Shown: positions 27,503 to 35,110 of the stretch, in pieces
Numbering within the stretch: position 1 is the stretch's first letter
Layout of the letters: every line of letters begins with the position of its first letter
Assembly (NCBI GenBank): GCA_018141785.1
Contig: CP073341.1
Span: 1,377,118-1,441,117 of the forward strand
Origin: Candidatus Paraprochloron terpiosi LD05
GTDB lineage: Bacteria; Cyanobacteriota; Cyanobacteriia; Cyanobacteriales; Prochloraceae
Length of the DNA stretch: 64,000 bases
Reading direction: 5' to 3'
Position numbers and translations under genes: made by a program
Notes under the pieces: generated by a model
The model's database searches: none
What the model saw: only the letters and a program-made list of their open reading frames with translations
Told to the model about the DNA's origin: nothing

Positions 27503-28876
27503 ATGAATAAAGACTACACAGATGTTATCACAAAAGTTTGTGAATTGTTGTTCCATGCCATTTGCTCCAGAGAATCAAATTTAGAGGATAAGGTACAGAG
27601 CTTAGACGGAGAAATTTTAAAACTATTACGCAAGATTGGCTTGCAGTTAATGTCGATGATTTTGAGCCACTTAAGTTCTCGGGTAACCAGAGATGACTCG
27701 GAAAAAGGATATAAAGTTCATCGTCGTCCACGAGTAAAATATCTCGTGCTATTTGGTCCCATAGAAGTAGAATCGCCCTATCTGTGGAACCGCGACAAAA
27801 AACAGGGAACTCGTCCGGTCAAAAACCAATTAGGCATTACTCATGGAGGGCGTTCTCTAGCGTTAGAAAAAGCTTTGATAGATTTAGGAATCTGTCAATC
27901 TTATTCACAAGCAGCTGAACAATTTAAACAACACTATGGGTGGAGTATTGATCGCTCGAGAATTAGACGCTCAGTAGTAAAAATAGCTCCTCAGGCACAG
28001 GAATATGTTTCCCAACGGCTAAAAAGTTCAAGGAAAGAATACAATATATCCCTTGATGTCAGGCCAGGAGCCGACAATATTTTGGTGGAGCTTGATGGTT
28101 GTCATATTCGTACTGGCATCTTCCAATCAGCTCAAACTCAACAGTTAACGAAAAAACGACAACTGCCGAAAAAAAAGCGAACAATAGAGTGGCGTGAAGT
28201 CAGAGTTGGTTTAGCTCGTCCACTTGAAAACAAAGAAAAACGTACCTTTGTGGCTTTAATGAGTAAGTATCCAGAGGTGGTCAATCTATTGGTAAGCGCA
28301 GCAATAGATCAAGGGATGTCACGGCGTTCTAATATCTATGCAGTGGCGGATGGTGGCAATGGGCTATACTCAGAACTCCAATCTCAATTTAAAAATTTGC
28401 AATTTATCTTAGATCGTTGCCATCTCAAACAACATCTTTATGAAACCGCTGAAGCTTTAGGGCTTGAGAGAAACAAAAAGCACAATTGGGTTAATAAATT
28501 GGTGCAAGCCAAACTTAAGCTAATTGATGGGGGAAAAGTACAACAACTGTTGCTCAATCTCAGGACATATTTGGGACGCGGTTCGGCTAACATCACCTCA
28601 AAAGGTTCAGCTCGTTTATCCCGTTTGTGTAATTATCTTCAACGGTTTTCCGATTGCGTTGATTACAACCGATTCATCGAGTTAGGTTTACCCATCGGTT
28701 CGGGAGAAATTGAAAGCGCTCATCGCTATATTCCTCAAAAAAGGTTAAAGATTCCCGGAGCTACTTGGCATCCTGATAATATTAATTCCATGTTAGGATT
28801 ACTCATTCTACAAGCGAATAATTGGTGGGAGGATTTTTGGCAACAATTTACCGAAAGGGCTAAAATACCAGCTTAG
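27503..28876 (+). CDS. ISKra4-family transposase
   Basis: 457 aa from the ATG at 27503 (MNKDYTDVITKVCELL). It has the family layout: an N-terminal helical part, RRPRVKYLVLFGPIEVESPY, GRSLALEKALIDLG, then a DDE-type core with LVELDGCHIRTG, a second Asp in YAVADGGNGLYSEL, a RCHLKQHLYE block and a Glu in GLPIGSGEIESAHRYIPQKR. The reading frame is intact, so this copy may be active. A hairpin of CGTGCGCG/CGCGCACG type lies upstream at about 27350-27392. Confidence 0.85.
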   Translation: MNKDYTDVITKVCELLFHAICSRESNLEDKVQSLDGEILKLLRKIGLQLMSMILSHLSSRVTRDDSEKGYKVHRRPRVKYLVLFGPIEVESPYLWNRDKKQGTRPVKNQLGITHGGRSLALEKALIDLGICQSYSQAAEQFKQHYGWSIDRSRIRRSVVKIAPQAQEYVSQRLKSSRKEYNISLDVRPGADNILVELDGCHIRTGIFQSAQTQQLTKKRQLPKKKRTIEWREVRVGLARPLENKEKRTFVALMSKYPEVVNLLVSAAIDQGMSRRSNIYAVADGGNGLYSELQSQFKNLQFILDRCHLKQHLYETAEALGLERNKKHNWVNKLVQAKLKLIDGGKVQQLLLNLRTYLGRGSANITSKGSARLSRLCNYLQRFSDCVDYNRFIELGLPIGSGEIESAHRYIPQKRLKIPGATWHPDNINSMLGLLILQANNWWEDFWQQFTERAKIPA

Positions 28877-29144
28877 TTTAAACTGCTCCTTCCAGTTAGA
28901 AGACGGCGATGGGACTTTTAAGAGTACACAAGAGCGCGGCGCAGCAGCTCGGAGCTTTCGGAACAGCAGTGTCCATGCCTTTTAACATCTTATACCTTTG
29001 TCTTGTGATACTTTGTTGTCGGAGCGGCTAAAATGGTAATAATTATCAATAGTTCCGGTCGCAATCAAATTTATTCTCTACTCTATCAACTGCTTTTGAC
29101 CACACCCGATTGATTTAGAACGTAGGATAAAGGAAGGATAGGGG

Positions 29145-29173
29145 TTGACACCGGGTCCCGTTTCCCTTATAAT
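29145..29173 (+). promoter_or_regulatory. Perfect-consensus promoter left over from a tnpB element
   Basis: TTGACA (29145-29150), 17 bp, TATAAT (29168-29173). It is followed by ATATCGATAAGCGCGACTCG, resembling the region before the tnpB stub at 31970 (ATATCTAATCAGCGCGACTCG). No intact tnpB follows, so transcription may run into the intron scrap and on toward the methyltransferase gene at 29493. Confidence 0.6.
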
Positions 29174-29187
29174 AAAACTATATCGAT

Positions 29188-29275
29188 AAGCGCGACTCGA
29201 AAGTTGCAGTAGGACGCCAAGGGCGGTTGCTTCGCAATAGTGGACGAAAGTCCCACGGGGAGTGTCTCTCCAGTT
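29188..29275 (+). mobile_element. Group II intron 5' scrap with a repeat insertion
   Basis: GCGCGACTCGAAAGTTGCAGTA (29188-29211) and GTGGACGAAAGTCCCACGGG (from about 29240) match the first about 50 nt of the intron at 62827. They are separated here by GGACGCCAAGGGCGGTTGC and TTCGCAAT, a dispersed repeat also found at about 41577-41603 and, inverted, at about 10440-10460. The rest of the intron is missing. Confidence 0.65.
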
Positions 29276-29322
29276 GTTTACCCTGAGCAAACTCACATTT
29301 ACACAGACTAAATGGTATACTA

Positions 29323-29375
29323 TGTCCATGAAAGCACGATACCGTTATCGGATGGACGAAATGGATGATAGATAA
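29323..29375 (+). pseudogene. tnpB 5' stub
   Basis: A TATACT box at about 29317 and ATGAAAGCACGATACCGTTA encode MKARYRYR, the usual opening of IS200/IS605 TnpB proteins, but a stop follows after about 15 codons. Only the very start of the gene remains. Confidence 0.45.
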
Positions 29376-29492
29376 TGAGAATTGGAACTCGATAGACTAG
29401 AGGGAGGGGCGCGCAGCGCGGTATTGTTATATCCCTTTAATACTCTAATATTTCGAATAATTGAATACAATGAATCAATTTTTAGGTAGAAA

Positions 29493-30782
29493 ATGAAACG
29501 ACCTATTGCGATAGACCTTTTTTCAGGGTGTGGAGGCATGTCTCTTGGACTGGAAGCTGCTGGTTTCGACATTGCAGCAGCTGTTGAGTTCGATGCTATT
29601 CATACACTTGTGCACCATTTTAACTTCCCTTACGGCGCAAATATTTGTAAAGACATCTCAAAATTGACTTCTGAAGAACTTCTTCAGTCTGTCGAAGCGA
29701 AAGGTTTTCCCTGTAATATTGATTTAATAGCAGGTGGTCCACCATGCCAAGGATTCTCTTACATAGGAAAAAGACAGCTTGATGATCCGCGAAATTCATT
29801 AGTGTTTGAATATCTTCGTATCATCAAAGAAATTAAGCCTAAATATTTCTTATTTGAAAATGTGCCTGGTATAGCTTCAGGAAAGCATAAAAAATTTGTA
29901 GAAGAATTGATTGTAGAGTTTGAAAACATAGGATATTCTATAGAAAAGCCTATTTCTATTCTTGACGCATCACTCTATGGTGCACCACAAAAAAGAAAAA
30001 GACTGATTATTGTTGGCTCAAGATTAGATGTTAAAAAAGCAGTTTACCCTGAGCAAACTCATATTGAACTTAAGCAAAAGCAACCATCAGCATTTGATGT
30101 AAAATTAAAACAGTTATCAGTATGTGCTGATGCAATAAGTGACCTTGTTGCTCATAAAGCATATACAGGTTGTGATCAAGGTATTGATTCATTACATCTC
30201 GACTATTCTGGGTTCCGAAAAAGTTATTCTTTAAAACCTAGTGGTGAATTTTCACTTTGTCACACTAGACAGGTTTCTAATATAGTTTATGGTCATATAG
30301 GCTCGAAACATACTAAAAAATCGATTAATCGATTTCAAAGCACTCCTCCTGGAACAGTAGAAAAGACAAGTAGATTTTTCAAGTTAGCTGATGATGGACA
30401 ATGTAATACATTAAGAGCCGGTACCGCCAGCGACAAAGGTGCATACACGGCACCTAGACCAATACATTATTCTGTACCTAGGTGCATAACTGTTAGAGAG
30501 GCAGCTAGGTTACATACTTTTCCTGATTGGTTTCGTTTTCACAATACAATTTGGCATGGGTTCAGGGAGATTGGAAATGCAGTAATACCATTTCTTTCAA
30601 AATCTTTGGGAAGTCAAATAATTAAAGCAATGGATATTAATACTGACGATTTAGAAACCTACCTCTTAGAACCGGCAAACGAAGAGTTACTGAATTACAA
30701 TATGGGGCAAGCATCAAAATATTGGGATATCCCTGATGACGTAATCCCTAAAAGAAAAAGACTAAACAAGGATGTGGCATGA
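29493..30782 (+). CDS. DNA (cytosine-5-)-methyltransferase of a restriction-modification system
   Basis: 429 aa. It has motif I DLFSGCGG (8-15), motif IV GGPPCQGFS with catalytic Cys85, motif VI ENVPG (122-126), motif VIII QKRKR, a variable target-recognition region (about 190-320), motif IX VREAARLHTFPD and motif X GNAVIP. It methylates cytosine to protect sites cut by its partner. The stop overlaps the next start (ATGA), tying it to the endonuclease. Base composition is clearly more AT-rich than the neighbours, suggesting transfer. Confidence 0.93.
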   Translation: MKRPIAIDLFSGCGGMSLGLEAAGFDIAAAVEFDAIHTLVHHFNFPYGANICKDISKLTSEELLQSVEAKGFPCNIDLIAGGPPCQGFSYIGKRQLDDPRNSLVFEYLRIIKEIKPKYFLFENVPGIASGKHKKFVEELIVEFENIGYSIEKPISILDASLYGAPQKRKRLIIVGSRLDVKKAVYPEQTHIELKQKQPSAFDVKLKQLSVCADAISDLVAHKAYTGCDQGIDSLHLDYSGFRKSYSLKPSGEFSLCHTRQVSNIVYGHIGSKHTKKSINRFQSTPPGTVEKTSRFFKLADDGQCNTLRAGTASDKGAYTAPRPIHYSVPRCITVREAARLHTFPDWFRFHNTIWHGFREIGNAVIPFLSKSLGSQIIKAMDINTDDLETYLLEPANEELLNYNMGQASKYWDIPDDVIPKRKRLNKDVA

Positions 30783-31579
30783 GCAAATATGATGATGTAA
30801 TTGAAAGAGTTTTCTTAAGAAATTACAGAGATGGAGCCATCAAGGTTGTTTTTGATAGAGATGAATTGGCCCAGGCATGTGATGATCTTGGGTTCGCACG
30901 AATTAAAAATTTAGGTGACATTCCTTACACATATAGATTTCGTAGAGAGCTTCCCAGCAGCATAAAAGAAAAATGTCCGAATAAATATGAGTGGATAATT
31001 ATAGGGACTGGTATAGGTTCTTATGAATTTAGACTAGCATCCCCAGGAAAAATAGAGCCGACAAATAATAGACAAAAAATTAAAGTGCCTGATGCTACTC
31101 CTGAAATTGTAAAAATGTATGCCCCAGGAACTGATGAACAAGCACTACTCACTAAGGTTCGGTATAATCGTCTTGTAGATCTTTTTTTGGGATTAACGTG
31201 TTATTCGATTCAAAATCATCTTAGAACAACTATCCAGAATGTGGGACAAATTGAAATTGATGAAATATATCTTGGCATTAACAAAAAAGGTACTCATTTT
31301 GTAATACCTTGCCAAGCAAAATCACCTGGCGATAGATTCGGAATCGTTCAAGTTATGCAAGATATTGAGTTTTGCAAGGCTAGATATCCCAACGCAATCT
31401 GCAAACCAATTGCTTTACAGTTTTTGTCAGAAAATGATGTGGCAATTCTTGAGTTAGCGGTTGATAAAAGTAATGACATTTTTCATTTGTCAGTTGTTGA
31501 TGAGCATCACTATAAGTTAGTTGGCAGAGATGGCATTATAGATGATGAAATTCGATTAATGTCTGAGTTTGATGAATAA
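30779..31579 (+). CDS. Putative type II restriction endonuclease
   Basis: 266 aa, translationally coupled to the methyltransferase. A probable PD-(D/E)XK-type core is QIEIDEIYLGIN (E159, D161, E162) followed about 17 residues later by FVIPCQAK (Q179, K181), where Gln replaces the usual Glu of ExK. A second half with FGIVQVMQDIEFCKARYPNA and a C-terminal beta region follows. I cannot name the recognition site. The identification rests mainly on gene pairing and the weak motif. Confidence 0.75.
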   Translation: MSKYDDVIERVFLRNYRDGAIKVVFDRDELAQACDDLGFARIKNLGDIPYTYRFRRELPSSIKEKCPNKYEWIIIGTGIGSYEFRLASPGKIEPTNNRQKIKVPDATPEIVKMYAPGTDEQALLTKVRYNRLVDLFLGLTCYSIQNHLRTTIQNVGQIEIDEIYLGINKKGTHFVIPCQAKSPGDRFGIVQVMQDIEFCKARYPNAICKPIALQFLSENDVAILELAVDKSNDIFHLSVVDEHHYKLVGRDGIIDDEIRLMSEFDE

Positions 31580-31905
31580 AGATTGCTGCACTGGGAAAAA
31601 TTACTCGCTCCACTCCTAATTTTCCGATGAGCAAGGCGTTATCTCAACAAACAATACTGGTTTCACCATTAGGACGATCGCTTGAACGAATGCGCGGCAG
31701 TCCCCTCCCTCAGCGCAGCGGGGTGGAAGAAAGCTCACAGCAGCCCTAGAGGCACAGAGATATGACTGATCCTGTTGCGGCTGTGCCGCTTGTTTGCAAA
31801 TCCTCCGCGCCTCAGCGCCTCAGCGCGCCGGATAGCGCGGGAATTTCTGGGTGACGCCCCCTCAATTCCCAACTACGCTTATGAGAACCTTTTCTTGGTT
31901 TCATA
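31580..31905. other. Gene-free stretch with repeats
   Basis: No gene seen. AAGCTCACAGCAGCCCTAGA (about 31732 onward) repeats a segment at about 8575-8604, and a GCCTCAGCGCCTCAGCGCGC stretch lies near 31808. It separates the restriction genes from a tnpB stub. Confidence 0.6.
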
Positions 31906-31934
31906 TTGACAACCTACACCTAAACTGCTAGAGT
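31906..31934 (+). promoter_or_regulatory. Promoter of the tnpB stub
   Basis: TTGACA (31906-31911), 17-bp spacer, TAGAGT (31929-31934), 35 bp before the ATG at 31970. Confidence 0.5.
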
Positions 31935-31969
31935 GAGGATATCTAATCAGCGCGACTCGTCCCTTCTGT

Positions 31970-32227
31970 ATGCAAACTCGCCGAATAACCTACCGTTTAT
32001 ATCCAAGCGCCAAGAGCGAACGTAAATTGCACTGGGCGCGCAAGATGCATTGCGATCTGTATAACGCCGCTATGGCTAATCGTCGAACTCAATACCAGCG
32101 CTTCGGACATTCGGTGGATTATTTTGAGCAGCAGAACTCTTTACCTGCATTTAAAAAAGTTTGGCCAGAATACAAGGAGCTGGGTTCTCATACTCTGCGC
32201 AGCTTAAGTCATGTTGACTTGGGCTAG
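31970..32227 (+). pseudogene. IS200/IS605-type TnpB, N-terminal fragment
   Basis: 85 codons: MQTRRITYRLYPSAKSERKL, LYNAAMANRRTQYQRFGHSV, FEQQNSLPAFKKVWPEYKEL, then LRSLSHVDLG and stop. This is the N-terminal domain of a TnpB of the MQTRR type. The RuvC nuclease part is gone, replaced by CCCTCCCAGGAGGGG-type repeat sequence. It is a different subgroup from the intact tnpB at 55635. Confidence 0.8.
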
Positions 32228-32376
32228 GGGGCAGACCCACCCCTACCCCCTCCCAGGAGGGGAACGCTCAGCGTAGGGCCCTAAGTAGTTCATGTAATCC
32301 CCATTTGTTATAATTTTTCTCTAAATATTCTATTTAAAGCCTGTTTGGCATATTCAGCTACATTTTCTTCCACACT

Positions 32377-34131
32377 ATGTCGCCATTGAATCCACCCCTT
32401 TCAAAAGATGACCTTAATAACGCCTGCTGGCAAAACGTAGTTAACAGCAGTGAACGGAAGGATTGCTTCTTTTATGAGAGTGCTTTTCGGGAGAAATACC
32501 AGGAGGCAAAAAAAGCAGGAAATCTTAGAGATCAAGAGGTGTTTGCAATTCTGGCAGCAGTGACTAGTGATGCAATTGAGCCAGAATCAACTGAAGAGTT
32601 TTCTGCTGATATTTTAAAATACCTTACAGACGAACAACTGGACTTTCTGGCTGAAATTGCGCCTGAGATATCAGATCCTGAACTTCAAGCACGAGTAGCA
32701 GATATTTTATGGGTCGCGAAAAAGGACTATCGAATGACTCAGTTAGCAATTCCTGCTTACTTAGAATCAGCAAAAATTTTAGAAAGCCCTGACCAGCGGA
32801 CTTATTTTTTGGATAGACAAAATCAATTGACTAATTGTTTTATCAGAATAGAGCGGGCGTTACAGTTGGCATGCGAAATTAACTGCCAAAATAATAAACA
32901 ACTTGTCCTTAATCGTATAGAAGAAGTTCTTGATCACTTTCAAGGGAAAGATCTTCTAGGGCTATCTACAAGTTTAATGGAGCTATTGCAGAAGAATCGA
33001 TTAGGAGATCCAGCAAAATATGCAACTCTTTCCGAAAAAGCAGCAAATCTAGCAGAAACACATTTTGAATGGCTCAGAGCAAGGGAACTTTGGCATATTA
33101 AAGCCAAATGGGAGAAAGATTCCACCAAAAAAGTTGCTGCTTCGATGTCAGCCGCCGAGACTTATGTTAAGGAAGCCAAGTCTGCTCTTGAAGGAACTCC
33201 ACGAGCAGCGCACTTACTAATAGATGCTGTTAAAGCTTTTAGAAATATTGAAGACTCAGATGATAAAGCAAGAGCCGAGGAGGTTCATAAACTTCTTCTT
33301 CAGTACCAGAAAAAAATTCCCAAGGTAATGATGACCATTTTTCAAGAAGTAGACATTAGCGAGTTCGTAGTTAAAGGAAAAAATTTTCAAGAAGCGCTCT
33401 TTTCTTTGGCTCGTTTAGTTACTCCTACTGACATCTCTCAATTGAGGCAGCAAGTACAACAACAGGCTCGTGATTCTGTGTTGTCTGATCTTTTTTCTAC
33501 TGACATGGTGAATGAGATGGGAAAATTTGTGGATCGTCAACCTGGTTCTATTCTATCCAGCAACCCTAAAGAAGCGGAAGCGGCAACTCATTCTGAAATG
33601 TGTCGTCAAGCCATTGACGATTATAAGCTAAAAGCTCAAGCAGATATTGAGCCTGCTAGATATAAAATCAATTTGGAGTATAATGTGGAGCTTAACGATA
33701 TTCTCGCAATTGTTTCCCATCGTCCGTTTGTTCCGCCTGGGCGTGAGTATCTCTATGCAAAGGGATTATATGCAGGACTGACTGGAGATTTTCTCACATC
33801 CACGCATATCCTAATCCCCCAAATCGAAAATTCTGTCCGTGACATAATGTCGCAGCGAGGCATCATTACTTCCGGATTAGACGACAGAGGAATTCAGAAC
33901 GAACATAATCTAAACTCTACTCTTTACCGCTCAGAGATAACTTCTATTTTTGACAAAAATACGCTCTTTGACTTGAAATGTTTACTCGTTGAACGTGCTG
34001 ACAGTAACTTAAGAAACCGCATGGCGCATGGTCTAATTAATGATGGTGGATTTATGAGTGGGGTGATGGTATACACTTGGTGGCTTACATTAAGGCTTTG
34101 TTGCTTATTTATCTTGATACACCAGCAGTGA
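32377..34131 (+). CDS. DUF4209-like large protein with a C-terminal RNxxxHG (HEPN-like) motif
   Basis: 584 aa, mostly helical. A long N-terminal region (about 1-400) has repeat-like helices. The C-terminal part reads GREYLYAKGLYAGLTGDFLT, HILIPQIENSVRDIM and ends in LRNRMAHGLIND with R546, N547 and H551. The RNxxxHG motif is the hallmark of DUF4209, and an Rx4-6H pair is the active site of HEPN RNases. It sits next to a restriction-modification pair, so a defence role is plausible but inferred. The start is set at ATG 32377; no clear ribosome site. Confidence 0.65.
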   Translation: MSPLNPPLSKDDLNNACWQNVVNSSERKDCFFYESAFREKYQEAKKAGNLRDQEVFAILAAVTSDAIEPESTEEFSADILKYLTDEQLDFLAEIAPEISDPELQARVADILWVAKKDYRMTQLAIPAYLESAKILESPDQRTYFLDRQNQLTNCFIRIERALQLACEINCQNNKQLVLNRIEEVLDHFQGKDLLGLSTSLMELLQKNRLGDPAKYATLSEKAANLAETHFEWLRARELWHIKAKWEKDSTKKVAASMSAAETYVKEAKSALEGTPRAAHLLIDAVKAFRNIEDSDDKARAEEVHKLLLQYQKKIPKVMMTIFQEVDISEFVVKGKNFQEALFSLARLVTPTDISQLRQQVQQQARDSVLSDLFSTDMVNEMGKFVDRQPGSILSSNPKEAEAATHSEMCRQAIDDYKLKAQADIEPARYKINLEYNVELNDILAIVSHRPFVPPGREYLYAKGLYAGLTGDFLTSTHILIPQIENSVRDIMSQRGIITSGLDDRGIQNEHNLNSTLYRSEITSIFDKNTLFDLKCLLVERADSNLRNRMAHGLINDGGFMSGVMVYTWWLTLRLCCLFILIHQQ

Positions 34132-34306
34132 GTTGAGCAATCTGATAATCATTTCAGCGATTTTTTACATATTTAGTTGCTAGCTAATTAAAAGGATAAT
34201 CATTCTTACGATGACTTTCAAGTTGAAACAGATTGGTATTCCCGTAAGGAATTAGTCTTTAATAAGGTGCTTGCCTATTTTCAAATTTACATGAAGTAAT
34301 TTGGCT

Positions 34307-35083
34307 TCATTCTTTTATAGTAATTTTGTAGAGACATCCATCCTCGGCCAAGACGATAGCATTGTCTACCCAGTCTGCCCATTGCCATTTTGGTTTAGTC
34401 AATACATCCCCATTCTCGTTGAATAGTTCATGTTCGTCCCAATAGCATCCTTTTCCAGGGGGAGAATTAAGTTGCTCATGGCAAATCTTTGTAATTTTCC
34501 AGCCATGAGTTAACTTTTTTTCTAAAATAGTTTCTGAATTATCATTTTTATCTTTTTTATTTCTATGCTTTAAATTCCATCCATCTCGCTGAAGCCGATT
34601 GTAATATACATTCAGGCATTCTCCATTATAATAATTTGGGGGTTGATAGGATTTATTTCTAGTAATTTTATTGGAGGTAAAAAGCGAATAATGACCATAT
34701 CCATCATTTAACCAATAGTTTTGATCATCGAGAAATAAATCTCCACCATGCCAACAATCACCCTTTGCTAATAACTCAATGGCTTTTAACCAAGGGACTC
34801 TGGCGATCGCTGTCCACGAACCTTTGGCTTCAGATTGCCACTTGCCATTCATTGCAAAATAAATCCAATACTTTCCAGAAGGAGAAATATCCGATCTTCT
34901 TTCATAAATTCTTCCCTTTAGCCATTGACTTACAGTAAATTTATTCTTAATGCGATCCCAATTCAAAATACAGACTTGCTTGGAAGGACCACGGCGAATA
35001 ACAATTCCATTGTTACTGTTTCTTGGAATTAATAGATGAAGTCTAGCTGGAAAAGATTGTGTGGAGTCTACGGGGTTCATCAA
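34307..35083 (-). CDS. Conserved protein of unknown function
   Basis: 258 aa. Conserved-looking blocks are ARLHLLIPRNSNNGIVIRRG, GPSKQVCILNWDR, VSQWLKGRIYERRSDISPSG, WIYFAMNGKW, KGSWTAIARVPWLKAIELLA and WLNDGYGHYS. I recognise the pattern from scattered bacteria as an uncharacterised family, rich in Trp and short beta strands, perhaps a beta-propeller-like or display-of-state protein. No signal peptide. It lies just before the CCA-adding gene in the same direction (27 bp), but the two do not look functionally linked. Confidence 0.6.
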   Translation of the reverse strand: MMNPVDSTQSFPARLHLLIPRNSNNGIVIRRGPSKQVCILNWDRIKNKFTVSQWLKGRIYERRSDISPSGKYWIYFAMNGKWQSEAKGSWTAIARVPWLKAIELLAKGDCWHGGDLFLDDQNYWLNDGYGHYSLFTSNKITRNKSYQPPNYYNGECLNVYYNRLQRDGWNLKHRNKKDKNDNSETILEKKLTHGWKITKICHEQLNSPPGKGCYWDEHELFNENGDVLTKPKWQWADWVDNAIVLAEDGCLYKITIKE

Positions 35084-35110
35084 GTTGCTTTCATAGAGAG
35101 CATTTTGATT

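Larger units (their letters stand above)
26102..29107. mobile_element. ISKra4-type insertion element with long inverted repeats and an internal group II intron
   Basis: The ends are inverted copies of one another: GGGTGTGGTCAAAAG at 26102 onward and CTTTTGACCACACCC ending at 29107. The match extends about 60 bp (26102-26164 and 29044-29107) with roughly seven differences. The 3.0-kb interior holds a complete transposase (27503-28876) and, on the other strand, a degenerate ORF-less group II intron (about 26280-27262). A target duplication was not found by eye; both flanks contain TTGATT, not directly abutting. Confidence 0.8.

Noticed and set aside
29078..29329. Minus-strand frame across the end of the IS element
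   Set aside because: It spans the inverted repeat, a promoter and an intron scrap; no protein family features.
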